Shown: one piece after another, positions 21,906 to 33,239 of the stretch | Numbering within the stretch: position 1 is the first letter of the stretch | How the letters are laid out: every line of letters begins with the position of its first letter | From: Cherax quadricarinatus | Lineage: Eukaryota; Arthropoda; Malacostraca; Decapoda; Parastacidae | NCBI RefSeq assembly: GCF_038502225.1 | Contig: NC_091312.1 | Coordinates: 32,033,782-32,097,781 of the forward strand | Reading direction: 5' to 3' | DNA length: 64,000 bases | The notes under the pieces: model-generated | What the model was told of the DNA's origin: nothing | Databases searched by the model: none | What the model saw: only the letters and a program-made list of their open reading frames with translations | Made by a program: the position numbers and the translations under genes

Positions 21906-24420
21906 TGGGAGGAATGGTCTTAGCTCCAGGTAAACTCCAGTTGTCTGGTGGGGGAGGGAGGGGTTCGGGGAGTACGTATTGGGTGTTGATTGCGACATTA
22001 TACGTCTTAAGTAATTACTTGTACGGTCTAAAATAATCTTGTGCCAAGGAAAATGTGATGGAGCGTCTTCTGTGCAACACAAGAGTTGTTTCTAAATTTT
22101 CCTAAGTGAAAAGAGCGCCATCATAGCATGGGGGGGGTGACAACATGCCCATGCGCACGATGTTATCGAGGCAGAAGGTATCGTGCATTACACCATTGTG
22201 CTGGTGAGGGAGAGCGAGTGGTTCAAGATCACTCTGGGAGGTAATCATAGACAGGAATAGAATATTGATCCGAAGAATGGTGGGTTTGGTTAGATGGAGG
22301 CTTTATTTAATAAATTTATATAAAAAATTAATAGAATAAATAGAAGATAAAATTGAATACTTTTAGAGGTGGAACTATAGAAGGTTTCAGAATTTATTCT
22401 AAAATTTTAGTGAATTTATACCAAGACAAGATTGATATTATGAGAAGACATAGAAGAAATGAATAGACATCTATTTGAGAAGATTTAGAGCATAGAGATG
22501 AGGTAAAATTTATGTACAGGAATAAGAAGACAGGTTATGGAGGGTTATGAGTGAATTTAAGCTGTTATAATGTAAAAATCAGTAATTAAAAAGTGTGAAA
22601 TTATTATTTGAGTTATTATTATGAGTAAATCACCTGCAGGAGGCTTTCAGGGCATCAACTGAATTATTACCTGCAAGTAATTTGGGTGAGGTAAGTGGGA
22701 CTTAATCGCACTAGGTCGCAGAACTGCCACTCCTTTGACTGCCCACTTCTTCACCACTCTTACAAAAAGCTAAACCTGACATTAAATTAAAAATTATATA
22801 ATTAAAATAATCTACTCTGGTAATTAAAGTCATGTGGACTGGACATAATTTTGGATTTTTGCTGCACACAAAATATTCATGTTAACGCTTACCATTTAAT
22901 TTCTGTAGATGGATCACACCACAACACCTGCCTAACATCTAGACCCTACACTGGCCAGCTACTGACCTAAATGCAAGAACTAATGCTGTACTTCCCTGTG
23001 ACTAATGTTCCCTTAACTTCACCCATCCACACATAATTCTTGAGGCCCCGCAAATTTCCTGTCCAATTCTTCAGCAGGAGACATTACATGGGTTCCTATT
23101 ACAAATTCAGGCCGAAACACTCCAACTTGGCTTCGGAAAACGACGAATTATAATGTACAACCAAGTCCAGTGCCCAAACATTAAAAATTTAACATGGCGT
23201 CTGCCGTCCCCGACATCACTACTGTCTGTTCTACATCCCCTTCTTTCGAAATTTCTCGAAGGTTCCTAATAGCATCTCATTTTAATACGCAATTTTTATA
23301 TTATTCATTTATAAGTTTAACAATTAGGAAATTATGTAAAAAGTTTCCACAAGATGTATAATTTAGTAAATTTATAGAAAAATGAAGAGAATATATAGAA
23401 GATAAAATGGAATGAATTTAGATGTGGAACTTCAAAAGTATGTATTTATTGGTGAATATAAAATGTAGTAATTTTACAGAAAATGGAAGAGTTTGGGTGT
23501 GTGGAGGCACAGAACATGGCTGGGAAAAATCACAGGTCTTGCATCTTTATGACAGGTAATTGGACATATTGTAGCAGGGAGAATGTGGAGGAGTGGGTGT
23601 AGGGGGAGGATGGGTGTAGATAATGTGAGAGAGGGAGGAGAGGTACATGTGATAGAGGGTGAGAATTAGATAGGTTGGTCGTGGTCTTGGGTGTAGTGTG
23701 TACCAGCTGCTAATTAAGAGGTGGGAGAGAACTTATTAAGGGAGGGGGTGATAGAGAGAATGGGGTAAATGAATGGGTGTAGTGAGGGAATTTTAGTATT
23801 CTTAAAGAAGGGAGCTCTTTTAGAGAGGGGGTATAGTGATGAGAAGTGGAAGAGGGTTGATGAAAGTGGAAGGAGGAGGTGATGGGTTGCAGGATAGTGA
23901 TGGAGAGGATGGACGTGATGGCGAGGTGGTGGTGGAGGTTGGTGATGGAGGAGGTAGAGGTAAGTGATGGAGGGGAGGTGATGGAAGGGGAGAGTGATAA
24001 GGCAGGATGGAGGGTTAGGGTGATGTAGGGGGATTATAGAGTAGTGATGGAGAGGGTGTAGGGTGATAGAGAGGGTGGGGGTGATAGAGTGGAGGTTGAT
24101 GGTGAGGGTGATGAAGGAGGAGTGATGAATTCTAAGGTAGTGAAGGAGTGGGTGTGGGGATACAGAAAGAGTGACGGAGAGAGTTTTAGGGGGAGGTGAG
24201 GGGGTAGATGGGATGAGAGGATAGTGGAGATGGGGATGGAGATTGGTACAAATGAAATCATTGAGGTCATTGGGGATGAAGGGAAGGTGAGGCAGGAGGA
24301 CATTGAGATTAGAGGGCAGGTTAGAATGTGTTTTTGGTAATAGGGAGAGGAAGGTTCGAGGGAAGAAGTGGTCTAAGATCGTGGGGAAGAGGTAATCATA
24401 GATGATAAAAGAATCTTCCT
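21906..24420. other. No recognisable gene; a dispersed repeat pair and purine-rich DNA
   Basis: 22308-22420 and 23355-23470 share a diverged ~110-bp sequence (AATAGAAGATAAAATTGAAT against TATAGAAGATAAAATGGAAT). 23560-24360 is strongly purine-rich on the plus strand, with GGTGATGGAGGAGG-type units; the 89-codon Ser/Pro frame on its minus strand is a shadow. No gene seen. Confidence 0.5.
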
Positions 24421-24429
24421 AAAAAAAAT

Positions 24430-25250
24430 GTGAAAAAAAAAATTGTTCCTAAGAAACTAAGTGAAGATTAACTCTTGGGGAAACCGAAACCTCGCCAGCA
24501 TAGAAAATAAAAATGCTAGACAAGAACAAGCATATAGAGATGTACCTTTATAGGACCTAGAGCTAGTCAAAGCGAGGGTAGCCATAGCGAGTCATTCCCT
24601 ACTACTCCTAATTATGTCTATCGCTGATCTGTATCTGCTAATCAGGTCCTCATTCCAATGTCTACCAACATCTTTGCCTCCAGCACCGGGGCAGATAACA
24701 GGATAGCTCCCAGTACCTTTCATGATGTTTTCAAGACGGGTAAAATATCCTGCATCCCAGCGGCAGGAGAACAAGCCTTCTGCCTCCTCAAAACACCCTA
24801 TTTAGAAACTACTTCCACTAGTGGGTTTTTTTTTCACTGATGACTCGGCTTACCGCTGTTCTTCTCATTTGTCTGCAGTATGTAAGCCTCATCACCTTGA
24901 ATGTCCTGCACTTTAATCAAGACTGATGGCCTGAAAACATCGACTCCATTCTGTGTAACTGAAGAAGGAGCTGGCTGGAAAAACTTTTCCAGAAAAAATG
25001 TCTGGTACCAGTACTCTCAGGTCTCTGGGACTGTGCTGCCTCATCCACTCTAACTGATATCCATTAATAATGGAGGCATGGATTCCACTTGTCAATGCCA
25101 CGAGCACTTTTTAGGAAATTTTTAGTGCTTATTACGATGTTCCTGGCGTGTATTTTGTAAGAAGTCTTCTTGAAAATGGAGTCACCTCTTACTCACAGCC
25201 TGTCTAACCAGAGCACCAATGAAGTAGCCTGGAACCATTAAAAAATAGTT
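24430..25250. other. No recognisable gene; decayed Penelope-type repeat in the middle
   Basis: 24910-25010 resembles 38430-38560 (GACTGATGGCCTGAAAACAT against GACTGACCACATCG, then CTGAAGAAGGAGC...GGAAAAAC). It looks like a decayed copy of the hammerhead-bearing repeat. The short frames at 24592-24774 and 24913-25107 match nothing I know. Confidence 0.35.
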
Positions 25251-25548
25251 TGATTGATGGTGGTTTAATAAATAGATGTATGCAACTATCCTCCCGTTCC
25301 CCTCAGTTTCCTGTGAACCTGGTTATCATCTTTATCGTAAATAATGAAATATAAAAAAATATATATTCCAATATGTTGTTACGAGCTTGAAGATAATACT
25401 TGAACAAAGTTGTTGAAATCATTTAGAAACTTTACTTGTTCCTGCGATTTCGACCGCAGAGAATAACATCAGCAGATCTATACATACTACGTTAGGTGAA
25501 AATTTTTAAGAAAAAATAGTTTCAAATCTTAATCACAATAATAATGAT

Positions 25549-25858
25549 ACATAATAACAATACCTTTATTTCTATAAGTACATATACAGGTATACAGGCC
25601 TAGCTGACATCAGTGACAGTACTATACAGAAAGCCCCTTGCTATGCAGTGCGTTTCGGGCATATAAGGTCAATTTTTTCTCAGGATGCGACCCACACCCG
25701 TTGACTAACACCCAAGTACCCCTTTTACTGATGGGTGAACAGGGACAGCAGGTGCCTTATGGAAACACATCCTAATATTTTCCAGCCGTACCGGGGATTC
25801 GATCCCCGGACCTCAGTGTGTAAGCTGAGTGCACCAGCGAACTAGCTACGTGACACCT
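25549..25858 (-). mobile_element. tRNA-derived SINE (second family), minus
   Basis: Same family as 19443-19768: GGTGTCACGTAGCTAGTTC head, CCGGGGATCGAATCCCCGG B-box arm, and a tail rich in TTA/ATT. Confidence 0.85.
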
Positions 25859-25861
25859 GAG

Positions 25862-26980
25862 GGTCGCAGATAAGAGTGAGAACGGAAAAAGGGCAGGCAG
25901 CAGGTGGAGCTTCACAGGGGGTGTGTACCACGACGCATTAATCAAAAGTGTTTTCTTTTTATTGTATCAAGATTTGTTCATGGTATACAAAAAAAAATAT
26001 TATTTTCTTGGTTTAAAATGCTTGTTTTTCCTTTTCCAAGTTGACAAATGTATTTCTGGAGTGTTAAAAGACTTAGATTATTCTCTATTTCATAAATCTT
26101 CACAATTTCTTTATCTATGAACTCTGGGCTACAAGTACGCGGAGTTTTGAAAAAAACATGAATGAGAATACTGAAAGGTTAACTCTATCATGATGTGAAG
26201 AATAATAGTACATACAAGAACAGTTATTTGTTGGTTTTCTGCGTAGTTTGAATTTTAAATCACGGTTCATTTTATAATTTACACATGTAAAAAGGGCAAT
26301 GAGTTATTGTTTTCAAACTTAACAATAAGCTTCATGGAAAAAGCTAGAATTTTTAATTAAATAAGATACTGTTTATATCTATATTCTTGGACAATGTCCA
26401 TAAAATATCATTAATAAATCGTACCACAGAGCTTTACTGGGAAGAATTCTATTAAGCAGTCTTCTTTCAAAATATTCCGTGTATAAATTGCTGAAAGTGG
26501 ATTTTCCATTGTCATAACAAACTTTTGAGTGTAAAAGTCGCTAATAAATTCAAATTTTGCATTAACAATACAAAATTTAATAAGCACAGTGATTGTTGCA
26601 TGTTGTTCGAATGTATGATCTAACAATTCATAAACGTAACACTATGCAGAAATGCAACAGACATTCTATACCACTAGAGGAAGAAGGATAAATTGTCTCA
26701 CCTGGGTGATTAAAGATGTACTCGCAGACCTGTACGTAGAAGTCTCCTCCAGGCTCAGCTAGGTCACCTCCATCATCCTTGCACTTTTGTCTGATTTCAG
26801 ATCAAGACCCCTTACTGGAGAGCTTTACGCACACTAAACCTCCGCTGAGCTCTTTATAACCGTGTGGGCATGCGTTCACTGCGTTAAACATAATAGCGTA
26901 AGTGTTGTAGAAGGTTGGAACAACTAGCATAATGCTAGCTGAAATTAAAATGATACAAACTATACTCGTTTACATTTTAT
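25862..26980. other. No recognisable gene
   Basis: AT-rich sequence. The frames at 25923-26120 and 26411-26626 (65 and 71 codons) have ordinary composition but no motif I recognise. Possibly decayed transposon DNA. Confidence 0.35.
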
Positions 26981-26984
26981 AGTA

Positions 26985-27505
26985 ATGCATTTTCAGTACT
27001 ATTCATATTAAGAAAATGAATGGTTTCAACAGAACCAAACCTCTTTAAAAAGCACATGACTTAAACTGTCTAGCTCGAGAGGAACACTAAATTGTTCTGT
27101 GTTTTTCAGTAAGTGTTGAGTGGTCCTGATAAATCCAATGGTTTGGCTCTTATGGTTTCTGGTTGTTATTGATTCGTTTCTATGGAATATAATGTCATTT
27201 ACATGTTATCGAAGTGAGCAGAATCTATCTTTAGATCAACCCTGAGGATGAAGCCACAATATGAAAATACAATAAAATGCTAGTAAATAAGATTGTATTG
27301 CTTTTAACCTTTTTAGTGCTTAGTTCCTAGGCTTTTTGTGTATCTATATTGTCTTACTCTACCGTCCACAGGATGGATGCGGCACGTACAGTAAGCTAGT
27401 AGCTGCGGCAAAATTATGTATTATGGCTCAAAATTAAACTAGAATATCTTACCTTGACGGGAGGTCACCGTGAGCGCCGCTGAAAAGTAAGTTATTTAAT
27501 TTTAT
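26985..27505 (+). repeat. Penelope-type dispersed repeat, copy 2, left half
   Basis: Matches 11606-12120 closely (CACTAAATTGTTCYGTG, TACCGTCCACAGGATGGATG, CTTGACGGGAGGTCACCGTG). The matching right half is at 30727-31100. Confidence 0.8.
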
Positions 27506-27525
27506 TATTCATTTATATTTTTTAT

Positions 27526-27526
27526 A

Positions 27527-27600
<74 letters not shown>
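27526..27600. repeat. (AT)n microsatellite
   Basis: AT array at the left border of the sequence that splits copy 2 of the Penelope-type repeat. Confidence 0.95.
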
Positions 27601-27604
<4 letters not shown>

Positions 27605-27865
27605 GATGGGGTCCACCTCTGGTGTAAATTGTGGGACCCATAGCCTCGGAGAAGTGGATAAAGAGGCTTCAAGGAAGAATATTTGGATTTCTTCCTGAAG
27701 CCGTTTGAATATTCCACTTTCCCTACCACCCCATCTTTTCATATATATATTTTTTTTTACCAATAGGAATATTTTATTACATAATATGGTACAGAAAATT
27801 TAAGAGATACATTGTTGATATAAAGGTGGCATATACTGTACATGTTGTTACGTGTGTATCACCGA

Positions 27866-29557
27866 TTATAAGGCTAAAATCTCATCTAGTTCCTCAAAGC
27901 TGGGACGTGTGCCCAAAATACAGCAGGCATTACCCCTTTGAACAGCCGCACTGAGCCGCTGAAACAGAAAACTAGCTGCCCTGGGATCCCTAGTTACCCT
28001 GATGAGTCTTTTTCCCAGCTCCTTAAGGAATTTAGATGCACTCTTTCCCCATGAGCCAAGGGTCTCTGAGCCTATGGGAACAAACATATAATGATGGGCA
28101 AGTTCTCCATATTTTCTAGACTTTTGGGACTCCCTGAAGCTGGCAGCTGCCCCTCCTTCCTCCCTGGTGTATTGGAGATAGGTATCAGCCAAGGTAGATG
28201 CACATGTATAGTCCCACACCACCTGCTTCCCATCTGTCCAGGCTTGAAGGGTGATAACATCTGGACGCTTCTGGCTGCCATCAGATCTGCATAGTTGGGG
28301 TGGCTCCCTTACTGCTGGGCATCCAGCTGTTGTGAGGCTCCTCTTGATAATGTTATTAACCTCCTCATGTCTTGCAATCTTTCCCTCGGATTTACGGCAC
28401 ACAAGATCATGGTACCCGAATCGGTCTGCTGCTTCACTGCCACAAATACACCTGTGTTCGGCGAGAATAGGGGCGGCAAGTCGAAGGGCAACACCGATAC
28501 GGATGGTCTGTGGGTCGAGGCGTGTGCCAAGGCTGGAGTTGGGGACAGCCAACAGAATGTCCCCAGCATGAGGGGCTCTCACTGCCAGGAGGCGGGCTCT
28601 ATCCTTCCCTGACACACTCTGAAGCATTGTTGAGGCTATATTTTCCACTATTGGACCATCCAAGTGCGATTGTTTGTAGTTGTTGGGGGGAGCAGGTCTG
28701 GTTTCAGAGCCCGTTAGATTATCCCAGATCATTGCTCCGTCAATGAATTTTTGGTCCTGGACTCCAGTCTTATCCCTAAGATGTTCAGGGAGAATCGCTG
28801 CTACAAGCTCTCTGGATGCAATACACGAGGACAGAAAAGCAGATAACGCAATCTGTGATGACTTGCGGACACAAATGCCTCCTAGTCTGACTGGAAGTGT
28901 AGCTTGGTTCCACTGCCCGACTTCTAGAGTAAGGTTAAGTACTTTCGTAAAAATCTGCCTCAGAATACAGTCATATTCGTGCAGTATAGGGTTATCATAT
29001 GAAGGTGCACATCTTAGAAAATATGTCAACCTGGGCAGACTCAAGCACTTTGTGAGAAGGTACAAGGCACCGTGGGTGTCCAGATTGCATGTTCGTTGTT
29101 CCATTCTCCTTAACTCTTCCAATTTCTTCCTGAGAATTGTGCCAATGGCATTGCTTCCCAGAGGTGCTCCTAGCAAGACACTATTTGTGGGGGCAATGAC
29201 TGCTGCTCCTGGTAGTTTTGATCTCACTGCATTTATCACTTGTTGACTGACTGAGATGATTTCACATTTGGATGGATTCAGGATGAGACCCATTTCCTGT
29301 CCCTGTGTCATTGCCTGTGTAAGGTCATGTAGGAGGGACTCCTTTGTACCTGCTAGTGTGCCATCATCTAGGAACCAGATGTTTAGCTCGCTGGTCAGTC
29401 TGACTGTGATTTCCCTAACTAGAGGATCTCCTTGTTGGACACCCTCCGATGATGTGATTTCATGCTCTCCAAAGAGAAGCATTGATTCCTTGCTATACCC
29501 AGTTGAAACAAAAGGGAAGAAACCAGGGAAATGTTCTTGTACTGCTGCTAATACCAC
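27866..29557 (-). pseudogene. LINE ORF: RT remnant plus zinc-binding and restriction-like C-terminus
   Basis: Longest frame in the window (563 residues, no stops). Near the N-terminus is an RT palm: [10 protein letters not shown] (residues 37-46), then FLDDG (62-66), the active-site box, then LGLxLNPSKCE-type text ([15 protein letters not shown]). About ten residues between QQGDP and the active site seem to be missing. The C-terminal third has a CIC...H...C cluster (370-387), [11 protein letters not shown] (430-440) and VVWDYT (446-451). This C/H cluster followed by RPD and a later D recalls the zinc knuckle plus PD-(D/E)XK endonuclease of R2-type LINEs. [26 protein letters not shown] and ILGTRP form a conserved-looking tail. 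Similar tails occur in invertebrate RT proteins I cannot name by family. 5' truncated; an (AT)n array follows upstream of the start. Confidence 0.7.
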
Positions 29558-29586
29558 GTCTCTTTTCAGGAGATTGAATGCATTCT

Positions 29587-30204
<618 letters not shown>

Positions 30205-30264
<60 letters not shown>
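30205..30264. repeat. (AT)n microsatellite between two MITE copies
   Basis: 60 bp of AT. Confidence 0.95.
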
Positions 30265-30267
<3 letters not shown>

Positions 30268-30649
30268 GTGCCGAATGTGTAAAACTGGTCAATTAGCAAG
30301 AACTCATTTAAAATTAAGTTCTTTCTAAAATTTTCTCTTATACGTTTAAAGATATATTTTTTTCATTAATGTTGATTTTAAAATTTATAATTTTGCACCA
30401 AAAGTAACTTAGAAAACTTACCTAACCTTATTATAACAAGAACAAATAATTTTAGCCTAACCCAAATAAATATATTTTAGATTTGTTTACAATAATTTAA
30501 TACTAAACAAACACAGTGAAATATATTTTTTTCTTTAGGTTCAGAATGATTTTGGCGAAATTATTGCATACACAAATTTTCACTTGTCCTATATGGCAAG
30601 ATGAGCGTTGCTATTTAAGCCAAGATCGCAAGTTCTGCCTATTCGGCAC

Positions 30650-30652
<3 letters not shown>
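30265..30652 (+). mobile_element. MITE-like element, copy 2 (388 bp)
   Basis: Same as 29816-30204 with scattered substitutions, same orientation and the same 12-bp terminal inverted repeats. Confidence 0.85.

Positions 30653-30726
<74 letters not shown>
30653..30726. repeat. (AT)n microsatellite
   Basis: AT array at the right border of the insertion; the Penelope-type repeat resumes right after it. Confidence 0.95.
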
Positions 30727-30731
<5 letters not shown>

Positions 30732-31100
30732 CTGTATAAGTAGCTTTGATTGTGATTGTTTCATATTAGGTTATTAACTTTTGTTGCTGATAATGGTGAT
30801 GGTATAATCAGTGTTTTTAAGTCGTGACATTTGTAGTAAACGGTAGAAGTAGCAGAGATGTAAAGACGATATATTCAGTCCGTCTTCATCGAAAACGTAG
30901 TTTTGAGGTGGTCAGTCCCAGACTATGGAGTAGAACTCTTCTCTAGGCTGAGCAACTGACTACTTCAAAACTACACCTTCGAAGATGAATGGACTGATTA
31001 CATTGTATTTATTTCTCTGTTGCTTCTACTACCTTCTCTGTATTTGAGTGAAGAAATCTTCTGTGTAGGTGCAATGCTTCAGAATAAAGATACATAATTG
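30727..31100 (+). repeat. Penelope-type dispersed repeat, copy 2, right half
   Basis: Matches 12145-12520 (GTAGCTTTGATTGTGA, GGTGGTCAGTCCCAGACTAT). It ends with a decayed hammerhead-like motif (31035-31082: GTGAAGA core, stem II-like ATCTTC/GTAGGT, GCAAT instead of GAAAC). Confidence 0.75.
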
Positions 31101-31199
31101 TTACACTTGTCTTTATCAATATGTCAGTATCATTTGCCATTATAATATTAATAACTTTACCTCGGCTGGCTACGCACATGTAACTTCATAAGAAATTTT

Positions 31200-31680
31200 G
31201 TAATTTTTTCACATACATTTGGTATATTCTACTATTCTATCACCATCTTTCTCGCTGTCCTCTCCTCCCATTCTCCTCGTATCTCACATTATTCTCTTTC
31301 CCTTTACCATTTTTTTTTAATTTGTTCTGAATCCTTCTTAATCTTTTCTCTTCCACCCACATTTCACCACTCCTTCATCCCTCTCACACTCCTCCATCCA
31401 TCTCTTACTTTGCTGCTTCCATCTTTCCAATCCTCTTCCACTCCTCCCGTGTTTCCTCCTATACTCTTTTACACATGCAACTCCACCGTCCTTACTACGC
31501 TGAAACACCAATATTTTTCATATCTCTTACACTTCTTTATCAGTCACACACTTCTTCCCTCACACCACACAAAATCATCCCAACAAAATCATCCCATAAA
31601 CTCGCTGTCCGTAAGATTCCCTATAAAAATAAAATAAAGTTTACTAAGGTTAAACAAGAAAAAGACTTGAACTAAAAATA
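31200..31680. other. Pyrimidine-rich stretch without a gene
   Basis: CT-rich on the plus strand. The Ser/Leu-rich frames at 31410-31675 follow from composition. Confidence 0.5.
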
Positions 31681-32139
31681 CAACAGCATAAATATAGCAT
31701 TAGAACTGGACCAGAGTCTAATGCTCTGTTTATGTGAGAGATTTTAACTCAATGGATTTTTAAAACGCCCAAAAAATTGCAACAAGCAGGTCTATGGTTG
31801 AAATATAATTGAATCATGTTTCATAAAAAAAAAGTAAGAATTTTATTATGAATAATTAAATTCATAGAATTTGAGAGGAATTTAATCTTTATCTGGCATG
31901 TCACTAATAAATTGTACTTGACATGTGACCGGATCAAATCTTCACTACACTCATGATCAGCGTGCTGGGTCAGGTGTCAGGTTATATGCGAGGTAATACC
32001 TCAGCCTCACAAGCTGTCTGCTGTTCAATTATTTTTATCGTTACCTGATAATATGAGAAATCACGAAAACGCTTGGAATTTCACTATTTTTTCACAATGG
32101 TTATTTTGCGTATTGTGAATACACAGAGGCCAGTGGTTA

Positions 32140-33035
32140 CGAAAGGTCATCCTGTCCTAGCTCTCTGGGGGATTAGTGTGGAGCGTTCTAGAGCACCATG
32201 GCTTGTTGTAGTGTTTTGGAATCTCAGATCAAAGTGTTGAAGGAGGAGGTTCTACTTCTCCAAGAAGAAACTAGGAAGTTGAAAATTCGCCTAGATGGAC
32301 TGGGGAGTGAGTGCGCGAAGGGTGGAGTCGGTGTGGAGAAAAAGGTTACCAACAGTGAGTTGAAGAGTGGCAACAGCTTCAAGTGGAATGTGGTGTCTAC
32401 TAAAGGAAGAAGTAGCAAGATAAGGAAGCTTAATAGAGAAGACCTGAATTCTCTCTTACCCAGGATGAGTGTATTTCAGTGATTAGCGAGGATATAGGTA
32501 CCACTAACTCCCCTGCTAATCAAGGTAAGAACATTCTAGTTGTGGGTGACTCACAGGTACGATATGTGGACAATGCTTTCTGTAACAGAGATAGGAAGGA
32601 TGAAAGAGAGTGTGCTTCCCAGGACCTGGTGCTGATGACATAGTCAAGAGGTTGGATAATATTTTGTCAGGTAATAGGAACAAGTCTTAGTGCTGGTGGA
32701 AATGATATTGGGAAGGGCAGGAGACAAGAGTTGATGGATAATTACAAGTCAGACATAAATGTAATTAGGGCTAAGGGAGGGGTCCCAGTTATATGTAGCC
32801 TCTTGCCTAGAAGGGAAGTGGGCAATGAATGGGTGTCTGGGCAATTGGTGTAAATTTCTGGCTAAACAGGTACTGCAAGGAATTTGCAATTCCATTCATT
32901 GATAACTGGGACAAATTTTATAGCAAACATGATATGTATGCAAGGGATGAGGTACATCTCTCTGGGGCTGGAGTAGTTGCATTAGCCAACTCGATTGAGG
33001 GGGCCATTGCTGACTTGTCTAGTACTTTAAACTGA
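32140..33035 (+). pseudogene. CR1 LINE ORF1 with SGNH/GDSL esterase domain, broken
   Basis: The start at 32198 (MACCSVLESQIKVLKEEVLL) opens a coiled-coil N-terminus (heptads of Leu/Val to about residue 40). After a stop at 32480 and frameshifts, the downstream frames carry VGDSQVRYVDNAF (about 32541), the nucleophile block of an SGNH hydrolase; GGNDIG (about 32695), the block with the oxyanion Asn; and RDEVHLSGAGVVALANSIEG in 32829-33035, the Asp-x-x-His block. CR1 ORF1 proteins commonly have an esterase domain, and all three key blocks are visible. The protein binds the element RNA and may act on membranes; that role is from the family. Several frame breaks make it non-functional. It precedes ORF2 in the same orientation. 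Confidence 0.78.
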
Positions 33036-33239
33036 TAGATTATAGAGGTACAGGTATGTGTGGGAAACAATCAAGCTGCAGTACAAGGGTTGAAAACAGC
33101 AGATATTACCAGGATACATCAGGGATATGTTTAATAGCCAATATTCAAAATAAAATTGCTTGAAAAGGCAAAGCATTTGATCAACAAAGAGAGACAGTAA
33201 AGGGCAGAGAGTGACTAACTCCCTTAAAGTTTACTAAAC

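Noticed and set aside
24592..25107. Two 60-64 codon frames as small genes
   Set aside because: No motif, and part of the stretch looks like a decayed repeat.
28680..29246. 188-codon plus-strand frame
   Set aside because: Antisense to the 563-codon LINE ORF.
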